Positions 32,920 through 40,449 of a stretch of 42,971 nucleotides of DNA are shown one piece after another. A program made the position numbers and the translations under genes. Each line of letters starts with the position of its first letter. Within the stretch, counting starts at the first letter, position 1. The notes below the pieces were generated by a model. That model searched no databases. It had not been told where the DNA came from and saw only the letters and a list, made by a program, of their open reading frames with translations. Origin of the DNA: an uncultured Oscillospiraceae bacterium (lineage in GTDB: Bacteria; Bacillota; Clostridia; Oscillospirales; Oscillospiraceae); contig CAKTIM010000021.1 in assembly GCA_934565795.1 (NCBI GenBank), forward strand, positions 1-42,971, given 5' to 3'.

Positions 32920-33075
32920 TCATTGGACGAAATATCCTGACTCCGCCTCACCGCTCGCCCCGCCTTCCCAGTTTCCCAGTGGCCCAATGGGGGTCGCTCC
33001 GCGTTACAGTTGCCGTTACAGTCCGTGGATTCCACACGGTTCCTTCGCTCCAATGCTGATATTCACTTCACGGGA
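32920..33075 (-). ncRNA. Cobalamin riboswitch
   Basis: On the minus strand the conserved core is easy to read, in order: GAAGGAACCGTG with GAATCCACGG, AACTGTAACGCGGAGCGACC, GCCACTGGGAAACTGGGAA, GGCGGGGCGAGCGG and the B12-box AGTCAGGATA (near 32,942-32,933). This is the order and wording of the widespread cobalamin aptamer class. It lies between a promoter and a terminator, upstream of the half-BtuF/BtuF/BtuC/BtuD genes, and so identifies that operon as corrinoid uptake. Confidence 0.92.
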
Positions 33076-33092
33076 GATATCCATACGCAGTG

Positions 33093-33121
33093 AGTATAGC
33101 ACATCCTCCCCCAGTTTTCAA
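33093..33121 (-). promoter_or_regulatory. Promoter of the cobalamin uptake operon
   Basis: TTGAAA, 17 nt, TATACT on the minus strand. The predicted start, about 33,086, is just upstream of the aptamer. Confidence 0.75.
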
Positions 33122-33159
33122 CGGGCGGTTCGCGCTTTTTCAAGAATTCATGCCGTACC

Positions 33160-33190
33160 TCCGTAGGGGTCGGCAACCTGCCGACCCTCA
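33160..33190. repeat. GTAGGGGTCGGCA palindrome
   Basis: GGGTCGGCA ACC TGCCGACCC, the inverted relative of the palindrome near 6,420-6,442. It flanks the larger dispersed repeat on the same side as at the 6-kb cluster. Confidence 0.65.
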
Positions 33191-33240
33191 ATCTGCTGGT
33201 TTAGGAAGCAGTAAAGATGAGCGTATACCCTCAAAGATAC

Positions 33241-33522
33241 ATCCCCCAAGCTTCCCTGTGGGGTGGTGCTCCGCGCAGCGAATTTATAATTACAATCATT
33301 GCCGGTGGCAATGATACCATAATTAATTAGCTGTCGCCGCAGCGACTGAAGAGGGCACTCAGGTAAAAGATTTCGGGAGAGATTTCACTAAAAAGGTAGA
33401 ATCTCAAACATTCTGACTCCGTAGGGGCGGATACCAGCCGCCCGAAAGGTAACGAACGTGAGCTGTACAGACAAACCGCTCAATCCCGGTACACAGCGGG
33501 GCGACAAATTGCCGCCCCCTAC
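33241..33522 (-). repeat. Dispersed repeat, copy B (inverted partner of 6.08-6.37 kb)
   Basis: The reverse complement reproduces copy A through its length: GTAGGGGGCGGCAATTTGTC, GGGATTGAGCGGTT, CTTTCGGGCGGCTGGTATCC, CCTGAGTGCCCTCTTCAGTC, the ATCATTGCC/GGCAATGAT palindrome and TTCGCTGCGC appear in the same order. No gene is visible here or in the short stretch up to 33,580. Confidence 0.88.
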
Positions 33523-33580
33523 AAAGTCAAGGACTTTGGGCTGAGTTCATTCAATCGGCAGCTGGGAGCTGGGTGTGCTG

Positions 33581-34090
33581 TTACAATGTAAAAAGGCTCT
33601 TATCCAATCTGCGGGTGCGGATGGCGTAGAGGAGGACGGTGCCGGGGAGCAGGAGGGCGATCAGCTCGCCCAGGGCGACGAAGGTGGCGTTGTACCAGAA
33701 GCTTGCTTCGCCGATGTAATAGGTCAGCTCCCAGCCCACCAGCAGGGCGTTGGTCAGGGCGGGCAGCAGCATGCCCACAATGGGATAGCCCTTCACGGTG
33801 ACCTTGCGGGTCAGCCACATCCCCCCGACGGCCAGCAGGGTGGCCAGGGTGCCCACCAGCCAGTCCAGGGGCAGGGTTCCGGCATAGGTCAGGTTGAAGA
33901 GCAGGCAGCCCAGAGTCAGCCCCGGCACAGCGGCGGGGGTGAAGAATGCCAGCACGCACAGCGCCTCGCTGATGCGCACCTGCACCGCCATGGAGGTGGA
34001 TTCCGGCCAGAGCAAATACTGGGCGTAGGTCAGCACGGTGTACAGCGCCGCGACGATGGCGGCATGGGTGATAAAGCGGGGTTTTTTCAT
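33581..34090 (-). CDS. queT: QueT-family queuosine-precursor transporter
   Basis: 169 residues with about five to six hydrophobic helices; an integral membrane substrate-specificity (S) component used with the shared ECF module. The family's central signature is present as VQVRISEALCVLAFFTP and GLTLGCLLFNL. AGGAGAG lies 6 nt before this ATG; an upstream in-frame start would place the terminator inside the coding sequence. It is preceded by a preQ1-I riboswitch and a terminator, which strongly supports import of preQ1 or a related precursor. No ecfA or ecfT gene is nearby, so it must share those from elsewhere. Confidence 0.9.
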   Translation of the reverse strand: MKKPRFITHAAIVAALYTVLTYAQYLLWPESTSMAVQVRISEALCVLAFFTPAAVPGLTLGCLLFNLTYAGTLPLDWLVGTLATLLAVGGMWLTRKVTVKGYPIVGMLLPALTNALLVGWELTYYIGEASFWYNATFVALGELIALLLPGTVLLYAIRTRRLDKSLFTL

Positions 34091-34107
34091 ATTGTCTCTC
34101 CTGGTGT

Positions 34108-34136
34108 AAAAAAATGCGGCCACGTCCGTGACCGCA
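34108..34136 (-). terminator. preQ1-controlled terminator before queT
   Basis: Stem TGCGGTCACG/CGTGGCCGCA with loop GA, then seven Ts, ending 17 nt before the queT start. Its 5' arm GGTCACG is complementary to CGTGACC in the aptamer loop, offering an antiterminator. Confidence 0.85.
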
Positions 34137-34142
34137 AAAGCA

Positions 34143-34167
34143 GATGGGCGCATAAAATGCGCCCATC
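34143..34167 (-). other. Hairpin between the preQ1 aptamer and terminator
   Basis: A perfect 10-bp stem, GATGGGCGCA/TGCGCCCATC, with loop TTTTA on the minus strand. It may insulate the aptamer from the terminator or act as a pause hairpin. Confidence 0.65.
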
Positions 34168-34175
34168 CAAAAAAG

Positions 34176-34214
34176 CCTAGTTTTGTTTACCGACAGGAGG
34201 GTCACGAACTGTCC
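34176..34214 (-). ncRNA. preQ1-I riboswitch
   Basis: On the minus strand, GGACAG pairs with CTGTC around loop TTCGTGACCCTC, followed by GGTAAACAAAACTAGG. The A-rich tail is nearly the same as in the Thermoanaerobacter tengcongensis preQ1-I aptamer (TTAACAAAACAAGG), and the compact size is right. It sits directly upstream of a queT gene. Confidence 0.85.
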
Positions 34215-34232
34215 TATGAAATTACGGGGTGA

Positions 34233-34261
34233 AGTATACCCGATTTTTCCGCCTCTGTCAA
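34233..34261 (-). promoter_or_regulatory. Promoter of queT
   Basis: TTGACA, 17 nt, TATACT on the minus strand. The predicted start is about 12 nt before the preQ1 aptamer. Confidence 0.82.
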
Positions 34262-34268
34262 GAGGGAA

Positions 34269-35870
34269 TCACAGCGATTCAAATTTGGCCGCGCCCTTGG
34301 TATCCAGCCACACGCTCATAGCAAGGCAGGCCAGCGCCAGCACCGCAGCGACGACGGCAAGATACGCTTTCATGCCCATGACATTCCGGGTCAGGTACCC
34401 GAGGCCCGCCACCAGCAGAGGCAGCACAAAGGCCAACAGCACCGCGATCATCACATTCATGCTCTGCTTGATGGGCACCGATTCGGATGTCCATTGCAGG
34501 TCGGGGTGCAGAACGCCGATCACCAGGCCAAAGGCGGAGAAGAACCACGCCATCGCCTCCAGCAGCAGGACGCACAGCACCGTTTGCACTGCCCCCAGGC
34601 CGATGCACCAGCTCAGCGTCACCGCCGCAATGGCGGTGGGGAGCAGATTCAGCCGAAGGCCCAGCCCCAGCTTTGCCCGCAGCACCATTTTGCCAGTGAC
34701 GGGCAGGGAGTGGACGATCCAGAGATGCTTCCCCTCCAGGGATACCGAGGGTGCCGTGACAATATCCATGCCCGTACAGAAGCTGACGGCCAGCACCACC
34801 AGCAGAGGGAACAGCCCCGCAAGCTCGGGAGCCATAGCGTCAAGATTGGAGAGCGTCTGGGTCAGCATGTCCCGCTTGATGACTCCAAACACGGCCAGCA
34901 CCAGCATAAACACCACGCCCAGGCCGCCGTTGAGCATGTAGATGGGGCTGCTGATGAAGCGGCGCAGCTCCCGCCGGTTCAGCGCCGCCTGGGCGCTTCC
35001 CGCTTTGACGGAGATTTTGCCTGCCGTCTTGGTTCCCGTCTGGGTTCTGGTGGCAATGTGCAGGAAGCTGCGCGACAGCACCGCAAAGCACACGCCGAAG
35101 AGCACCAGCGTCGCGCCGGTGAAAATCAGCATCGCGCTGACGCTGCCATCGGCAGCCATGCCCAGCTGATACAGGATATTCGCCCAGACGCGGATTCCCT
35201 GCCCCACTGCCTCCGCGTTCATCAGCAGCTTTTCCATCATGCTCACCATGTTGAAGGACACGTAATAATAAATGCCGAAGAACACCAGGGAGGCAAGCAC
35301 CACAACGAAGCTCTTATTCTTGATTCTGGTCGCCACCAGCGCCACGGCCCAGCCCAGCACACAGGTGACGACGGTGACAAACAGCGCCATGATAACCAGC
35401 AGCAGCACCTGGAACACCACCGCCACAGGCGTCACCGCACCAAAAATCCAGGCATACACAATGGCGGGAAGCCACACGCTTCCGCTGTACAGCAGGCTCA
35501 GGCCATACACCAGGCACATCCGGGTAATCAGAATTTTGGACGGCGGAATGGGCAGCGACAGCAGCAGGTCATTGTCCTTGGACAGGTAGAGCATGGCATA
35601 GGTATTAAATACGCTGCCAAAGGTGCCCAGGATCACAGCCAGCGCGCCCATCAGCACATAATAGAGCCAACCCATGCCCGTCTGGAAGAGCTGATCGCCC
35701 ATCATAAAGGCAAGGCCGAAGAACACGCCGCACAGGATCAGCATAATGGCGACAAAGAGAATGAACATGCCCGCAATGCCGCCCTTGCTTCTGCTCTTGC
35801 CGGTCTTGGGATTGACGAAATAGGAGCGGAAGCACTCCAAAAACTGCTTTTTAATCAGCGTTTTCAGCAT
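34269..35870 (-). CDS. ABC-2-type transporter permease
   Basis: 533 residues with about twelve hydrophobic segments. It begins MLKTLIKKQFLECFRSYFVNPKTGKSR in two steps (a cytoplasmic N-terminus before the first helix) and resembles the large ABC-2 exporters of Firmicutes rather than importers. A middle hydrophilic stretch (about 275-305) contains RTQTGTKTAGKISVKAG. It follows the ATPase gene by 2 nt, so the pair form an exporter. The substrate is unknown. The upstream lipoprotein and GNAT/phosphatase genes share the operon but do not reveal the cargo. Confidence 0.88.
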   Translation of the reverse strand: MLKTLIKKQFLECFRSYFVNPKTGKSRSKGGIAGMFILFVAIMLILCGVFFGLAFMMGDQLFQTGMGWLYYVLMGALAVILGTFGSVFNTYAMLYLSKDNDLLLSLPIPPSKILITRMCLVYGLSLLYSGSVWLPAIVYAWIFGAVTPVAVVFQVLLLVIMALFVTVVTCVLGWAVALVATRIKNKSFVVVLASLVFFGIYYYVSFNMVSMMEKLLMNAEAVGQGIRVWANILYQLGMAADGSVSAMLIFTGATLVLFGVCFAVLSRSFLHIATRTQTGTKTAGKISVKAGSAQAALNRRELRRFISSPIYMLNGGLGVVFMLVLAVFGVIKRDMLTQTLSNLDAMAPELAGLFPLLVVLAVSFCTGMDIVTAPSVSLEGKHLWIVHSLPVTGKMVLRAKLGLGLRLNLLPTAIAAVTLSWCIGLGAVQTVLCVLLLEAMAWFFSAFGLVIGVLHPDLQWTSESVPIKQSMNVMIAVLLAFVLPLLVAGLGYLTRNVMGMKAYLAVVAAVLALACLAMSVWLDTKGAAKFESL

Positions 35871-35872
35871 GC

Positions 35873-36577
35873 TCAGCCCTCCAGCTCCAGGAACACGGAT
35901 TCAAGGCTGGTGTCGCCCTTTACTTCCTCCATGGTGCCGGAGCGAATCAGCTTGCCGCCCTTGATGATGGCAACCTTATCGCACAGCTTCTCCGCCACCT
36001 CCAACACGTGCGTGGAGAAGAAGATCGCGCCGCCCCGGTCGCACACCTGGCGCATCATGCCCTTGAGGGTATGGGAGGCCTTGGGGTCAAGGCCCACGAA
36101 GGGTTCATCCATCAAAATCAGCTGGGGCTGGTGAATCCAGGCGGAGATAATGGCCAGCTTCTGCTTCATGCCGTGGGAATAGGCGCTGATGGACTGGTTC
36201 AGATCGCTGGTAAGCTCAAAGGCGTCGGCCAGCTCCTTGATCCGCTGGGTGCGCTCCTTGGCCGGGATGCCGAACACATCACCGATGAAGTTCAGGTACT
36301 GCATGCCGGTCATAAACTCGTACAGGTCGGGGTTATCCGGGATGTAGGCCATCTTTTTCTTGCAGCCAATGGGGTCTGCCTGGATGGACAGGCCATCGAT
36401 CAGAATTTCGCCGCTGTCGAACTGCATGATGCCCGCCACGCTTTTCAGCGTAGTGGTCTTGCCTGCGCCGTTGTGGCCGATGAAGCCGTAAATTTCACCG
36501 GGCCGGATGTGCAGGGTCAGATCGTCCACGGCCTTTTTTTCGCCGTAGGTCTTGGAAAAATGGTTGATTTTCAGCAT
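35873..36577 (-). CDS. ABC transporter ATP-binding protein (exporter type)
   Basis: 234 residues. Walker A GHNGAGKTT, Q-loop region AYIPDNPDLYEF, a signature in YSHGMKQKLA (Tyr-Ser-His-Gly in place of LSGGQ, common in ABC-2 exporters), Walker B LILMDEPFVGLDP and the switch His in FFSTHVLEVAE. The ATG at 36,577 is preceded by AGGAGAG; a GTG 15 nt upstream overlaps the previous stop and is not needed. It drives the permease encoded immediately downstream. Confidence 0.92.
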   Translation of the reverse strand: MLKINHFSKTYGEKKAVDDLTLHIRPGEIYGFIGHNGAGKTTTLKSVAGIMQFDSGEILIDGLSIQADPIGCKKKMAYIPDNPDLYEFMTGMQYLNFIGDVFGIPAKERTQRIKELADAFELTSDLNQSISAYSHGMKQKLAIISAWIHQPQLILMDEPFVGLDPKASHTLKGMMRQVCDRGGAIFFSTHVLEVAEKLCDKVAIIKGGKLIRSGTMEEVKGDTSLESVFLELEG

Positions 36578-36588
36578 AATTTCTCTCC

Positions 36589-37707
36589 TCACTTCTGATA
36601 CGGACGGTCAATATGGAATATTTCTTCGCATGTCAGCAGCCTTTGGCCGTCAAAAGTCAGCCGAATGATGTAGGGCATCCAGTCTACGATTCTCAAGAAG
36701 TCCTCGCAGCCGAAGGAGGGGCGGTAGTAATTCAAAATGGTACTCAGCGCCGTGCCGTGGGTGCCGACCACCAGGGTTTTACCCCTGCTTTCCGAAAGGA
36801 TTTCCTGCAAAGCCTGGATGTTTCTTTCCTGAACCGCGCCCAAGGATTCTCCGCCCGGCTCGTGCCAGCCGAAATCCCGCCAGCGTTTACGCAGCGGGGT
36901 ATCGCCGTCGTCCTTCAGGCCGAAGTTACCGCCCTCGCCGCTTTGACGCTCCCGCAGGCGCTCATCCGTCTGGATGGGCAGGCCGTGCGCTTGGGCCGCC
37001 TTCGCAATGGTATCCAGACTGCGGCGGTAGGGGCTGCAATAGAAGGCATCCACGGCGGTTTCGTGCAGCACCTGCGCAACCGCCGCACTGTCCTCCATCC
37101 CCAGGGCGGTTAAGGGACGGGTGCGGTCGTCCCGGTGTGAAAATTCCGACTGGCAGTGGCGGACAAAATAGGCGGTAGTCACGGATGGAATCCGCTCTAA
37201 ATCGATCCAGTAGCGCTGCTCCCAAACACAGTCCTCGTTTATCACTTCATTTTCCAGGATACCGCCGTTGTTCATAATGGATTTGGCAGAGCCGATGTTA
37301 TCCTTATCGCAGGTCATGAGCACCTTTGGAATACCCAGCTTGCGGCACTCCTCCAGGGCAAGGCGAATCATGGCGGTGGCATAGCCCTTGCGGCGCTCGC
37401 TGGGGCGGATGCCGTCACCGATATGGCCGCCGCATTGAAGCAGATCTTCATTCAGATAATGGCGGATATTCACCGCACCCACAAAAATATTCCGATCTAA
37501 ATCCAGGCAGAAGAACACGGAATCCGGCACAAGACCGTCCCGCGCCTCCTTCAATTCCAGATCGGCAAGATAGCGGTCAAAGTCGTGATAATCATTTTTC
37601 CGAATGGCATAGGGCGAAAAATCCTGCTCGGAAGCCAGCCACTCCCCCATCATATCCTCCAGCTGGGGTCGGTATTCCGGGGTCAGCCTTACCAGTTTTA
37701 TATTCAT
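36589..37707 (-). CDS. GNAT acetyltransferase - histidine phosphatase fusion
   Basis: 372 residues. Residues 1-170 are a GNAT acetyltransferase with the acetyl-CoA motif IRPSERRKGYATAMIRLAL (100-118) and NNGGILENE. Residues 178-372 are a histidine phosphatase (phosphoglycerate-mutase-like) domain: YFVRHCQSE with catalytic His184 (RHC rather than the usual RHG), SPYRRSLDTI, and the second His317 in VVGTHGTALS. Both halves keep their key residues, so both are probably active. The gene overlaps the lipoprotein gene by 4 nt and is followed 11 nt later by the ABC ATPase. The substrates are unknown; a small phosphorylated or amino metabolite is the most that can be said. Confidence 0.9.
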   Translation of the reverse strand: MNIKLVRLTPEYRPQLEDMMGEWLASEQDFSPYAIRKNDYHDFDRYLADLELKEARDGLVPDSVFFCLDLDRNIFVGAVNIRHYLNEDLLQCGGHIGDGIRPSERRKGYATAMIRLALEECRKLGIPKVLMTCDKDNIGSAKSIMNNGGILENEVINEDCVWEQRYWIDLERIPSVTTAYFVRHCQSEFSHRDDRTRPLTALGMEDSAAVAQVLHETAVDAFYCSPYRRSLDTIAKAAQAHGLPIQTDERLRERQSGEGGNFGLKDDGDTPLRKRWRDFGWHEPGGESLGAVQERNIQALQEILSESRGKTLVVGTHGTALSTILNYYRPSFGCEDFLRIVDWMPYIIRLTFDGQRLLTCEEIFHIDRPYQK

Positions 37708-38093
37708 GCCGCATCCTCCTTCTCCGCGTCCGCCGGCCAGCTCAGCCGGAAGCCGCCTGCGTGATCCTCTCCACGGACGGTGACTGCATAGGTACCGGGC
37801 TGAACATTGACTGTAAAGCCGTCGCTTTCGGTCAGGTTGCCGGTATACACCGGCTCCTGCCCCGGCTGGGCAATTTCCAGATGCAGCGTCCCCGCCTGGG
37901 TCGTCACCTCCACCGCAATGGCGCCGGACTGGGTCAGCCGCACCGTATAGCTTTCGGTGCCGTTATACAAGGCGTAGGTCATTCCGGCGGAGAAATCGGT
38001 GCTCCACCGCTCCACGTCCCGATCCCTTTTGCCGCAGCCGGAAAGCAGCATCAGCACCGCCAGCGCAAGGAAAAATATTCTTCGATTCAACAT
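37704..38093 (-). CDS. Small lipoprotein of unknown function
   Basis: 129 residues. Lipoprotein signal with lipobox LSGC (Cys20). The mature part (about 110 residues) is beta-rich: WSTDFSAGMTYALYNG, SYTVRLTQSGAIAVEV, LHLEIAQPGQEPVYTGNL, FTVNVQPGTYAVTVRGEDHAGGF. The last stretch resembles an Ig-like or beta-sandwich domain that reports a physical quantity such as binding rather than catalysis; no active-site motif is seen. It is the first gene of the operon and overlaps the GNAT/phosphatase gene by 4 nt (ATGA). Confidence 0.85.
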   Translation of the reverse strand: MLNRRIFFLALAVLMLLSGCGKRDRDVERWSTDFSAGMTYALYNGTESYTVRLTQSGAIAVEVTTQAGTLHLEIAQPGQEPVYTGNLTESDGFTVNVQPGTYAVTVRGEDHAGGFRLSWPADAEKEDAA

Positions 38094-38134
38094 GTCGTCC
38101 TCTCTTCATAACGTCGTTTCAAAACACTCGTACC

Positions 38135-38163
38135 ATTATAATATACTTTGCAGTCAATGTCAA
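38135..38163 (-). promoter_or_regulatory. Consensus promoter of the lipoprotein-exporter operon
   Basis: TTGACA, 17 nt, TATAAT on the minus strand, a perfect match. AGAGGA precedes the first ATG at 5 nt. Confidence 0.85.
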
Positions 38164-38214
38164 TAGTAATGTGGAAATTAAAGGTTTTCTTAAAATAATG
38201 TGGTATTTCCCCGT

Positions 38215-38255
38215 AAAAAAGTGGTCTGCACTCCGCAAAACGCAGAGCGCAGACC
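38215..38255 (-). terminator. Terminator of the nucleoside ABC operon
   Basis: Stem GGTCTGCGCTCTGC/GCGGAGTGCAGACC (one mismatch) on the minus strand, loop GTTTT, followed by ACTTTTTT. It lies 27 nt after the last permease stop. Confidence 0.85.
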
Positions 38256-38281
38256 ATGTGATCGGATTTTGTTCGGCTGTT

Positions 38282-39229
38282 TTACCGGCTCCCCTTGTCG
38301 TAGGGAACGCCCTCTGCCTTGGGGGCGCGGGAGCTTTTGGAGGTAAAGGCCAGCACGATCATAGAGGCCACGAAGGGCATCATGTTGTAGATCTCCTTGG
38401 GCCAGCCCAGCCGGGCCAGGAAGCCGAAGGAATCGTAAATATTGGCCATGGCGCGGAACACCGCGAAGAACAGCGCCGCCGCTGCAATGTTCAGCGGCTT
38501 CCACTGACCGAAGATCATCACCGCCAGGGCCAGGAAGCCCATACCGGCCACGCCCATTTCAAAGTTCCATTCGCCCACGGCGGGAACAATGTAGGCCATG
38601 CCGCCGATGCCGCCCAGCGCGCCGGACATGAGCACACCGGCCCAGCGCATCTTGTACACGTTGATACCCACGGAGTCCGCCGCCTGGGGATGCTCGCCGC
38701 AGGCCATCAGGCGCATGCCGAAGCGGCTGCGGTACAGGATAAACCAGGCCGCCACCAGGGCAATCACCGTAATCAGCAGGAACCAGTTCAGCGTCAGGGG
38801 CCCCACCTGGAAGGAGAAGTTGGCACTGTTAAAAATCTTATTGCTGTTGGTGGAGTAGACGATCTTGGGAGAATCGGAGCCGTTGATGCGCTTGGCAATG
38901 ACCATGGCCAGCGCCGTGGCCAGCAGGTTCAGCGCCGTACCACCGATGGTCTGATCCGCCTTCAGATTGATGGCGGAGAAAGCAAGCAGGGACGAATACA
39001 GCAGCCCCGCCACCGCAGAGGCCAGCACCGCCACGATCACGCCCAGAAATGCCGGTACGCCCCAGGCGTTGAGCAGGTTGATGGCCACGACGCCCATCAG
39101 GCCGCCGATGACCATAATTCCCTCCAGCGCGATATTGATAACGCCGGAGCGCTCAGAGAACATACCGCCCATGGCTACCAGGGTCAGCACGGCGGCATAC
39201 AGCAGCGTATATTTCAGAAGAAGCCACAT
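38282..39229 (-). CDS. Nucleoside ABC transporter permease (YufQ/NupQ type)
   Basis: 315 residues with about eight to ten hydrophobic segments, BPD_transp_2 family. The N-terminal MFSERSGVINIALEGIMVIGG and the middle RSRFGMRLMACGEHPQAADSVGINVYKMRW are signatures of the simple-sugar/nucleoside permeases that work with BmpA-type binding proteins. Its ATG overlaps the stop of the upstream permease by one base (TAATG). Confidence 0.9.
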   Translation of the reverse strand: MWLLLKYTLLYAAVLTLVAMGGMFSERSGVINIALEGIMVIGGLMGVVAINLLNAWGVPAFLGVIVAVLASAVAGLLYSSLLAFSAINLKADQTIGGTALNLLATALAMVIAKRINGSDSPKIVYSTNSNKIFNSANFSFQVGPLTLNWFLLITVIALVAAWFILYRSRFGMRLMACGEHPQAADSVGINVYKMRWAGVLMSGALGGIGGMAYIVPAVGEWNFEMGVAGMGFLALAVMIFGQWKPLNIAAAALFFAVFRAMANIYDSFGFLARLGWPKEIYNMMPFVASMIVLAFTSKSSRAPKAEGVPYDKGSR

Positions 39230-40437
39230 TAGGTTTTGCCCTCCTTTTTCTCAGCGGCAGCCTTGCGGGAAAGGCGCTTCATAATGGCACCCTTGAACAG
39301 CAGGCTGAACGCGCACAGGTAGATTACCACGCCGGAAATAATATCCGACACCTCGCTGGGGAACAGCTTGGCCGTCATAAAACCGCCGCCCACGGTGATA
39401 TGGGAGATGAAGATGGCCGAGAAGATGCACCCAATGGGATTGGACGAGGCCAGCAGCGCAACGGAGATGCCGTTGAAGCCCGTGGCGGGAAGCATGGTGG
39501 AGACCAGCGGCTCCCACTCCTTGCTGCCGGACAGATAGAACAGCCCCGCGCCCACACCTGCCAGCGCGCCCGCGATGGTCATGGACAGGACGATGTTGGT
39601 TTTCTCGTTGATACCGGCATAGCGGGCGGCGTTCTTATTGAAGCCGCAGGCCTTCAGCTGGTAGCCGAAGGTTGTCTTGTTGATAATGACCCAGATCAGG
39701 ATGGCAATACCGATGGCAATGAAGATGCCGATGGTGGGCATGAACATCTTGCCGAAGTAATCCTTGCCGCCCACGCTGACATTGAAGCTGGGCAGCAGCG
39801 CTTGGGGCGCGGACTCCTTGAGAGTGAAGGTCTTGGTGGTTTTCAGGTTGAACATGGGGCCGCTGCCGCCCTGGTAGATCAGGGTGTTCACCGCGTACAG
39901 GCCGATCCAGTTGAACATGATGGCAGTAATGACCTCGTTGACGTTCAGGAACGCCTTGAAGAAGCCGGGAATCGCGCCCCACACCGCGCCGCCCAGGGCG
40001 GCGGCGATCAGGCACACCCACCAGGGCATCTTCAGCACGATGGCAAAATACAGGGCCATAAACGCGCCCACGGTGTACTGGCCTGCCGCGCCGATGTTGA
40101 AAAGGCCCGTCTTATAGGCAAAGGCAACGGAAAGGCCGGTCATAATCAGGGGAGCCGCCTGGAGGATCTCCATCCGCACGGCCATGCCCATCATATTGGC
40201 CTTGGAATAAAAGCCACCCTGGACAATGGGCTTGAAGCCCTGCTCCCAGGTGATCTTCAGCAGATTGCCGAATGTGAATTGGTCGCCGTTCTGGCTCATG
40301 GTAATGCCGCCCAGAACCAGCAGCACCACAAAGCCGAAGGTCAGGCCCGCCAGCACACACACCAGGGAGGCCAGCAGCGACGCAGCGCCGCCGGAGGTGC
40401 CGGAGGACAGGCGGGGGGAATTGTTTTTCTTTGGCAT
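39229..40437 (-). CDS. Nucleoside ABC transporter permease (YufP/NupP type)
   Basis: 402 residues. A hydrophilic N-terminus precedes about eight to ten hydrophobic segments. It matches the longer permease of BmpA-type importers: YKTGLFNIGAAGQYTVGAF, NVNEVITAIMFNWIGLY, and TTFGYQLKACGFNKNAARYAGIN. It pairs with the shorter permease downstream. Strand, spacing and the 12-nt gap to the ATPase stop place all three in one operon. Confidence 0.9.
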   Translation of the reverse strand: MPKKNNSPRLSSGTSGGAASLLASLVCVLAGLTFGFVVLLVLGGITMSQNGDQFTFGNLLKITWEQGFKPIVQGGFYSKANMMGMAVRMEILQAAPLIMTGLSVAFAYKTGLFNIGAAGQYTVGAFMALYFAIVLKMPWWVCLIAAALGGAVWGAIPGFFKAFLNVNEVITAIMFNWIGLYAVNTLIYQGGSGPMFNLKTTKTFTLKESAPQALLPSFNVSVGGKDYFGKMFMPTIGIFIAIGIAILIWVIINKTTFGYQLKACGFNKNAARYAGINEKTNIVLSMTIAGALAGVGAGLFYLSGSKEWEPLVSTMLPATGFNGISVALLASSNPIGCIFSAIFISHITVGGGFMTAKLFPSEVSDIISGVVIYLCAFSLLFKGAIMKRLSRKAAAEKKEGKT

Positions 40438-40449
40438 GGCAGCTCCTCC

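Noticed and set aside
32758..32923. An N-terminal extension of the half-BtuF fusion protein
   Set aside because: It would run through the riboswitch terminator, whereas the ATG at 32,758 has AGGAGG at 8 nt and begins a signal peptide.
33090..33314. A 74-codon plus-strand open frame near the second repeat
   Set aside because: It overlaps the cobalamin operon promoter and the repeat, and lacks a ribosome site.
34494..36134. A 546-codon plus-strand open frame across the exporter genes
   Set aside because: It is a Gln/His-rich antisense shadow; the minus strand carries the ATPase and permease signatures.
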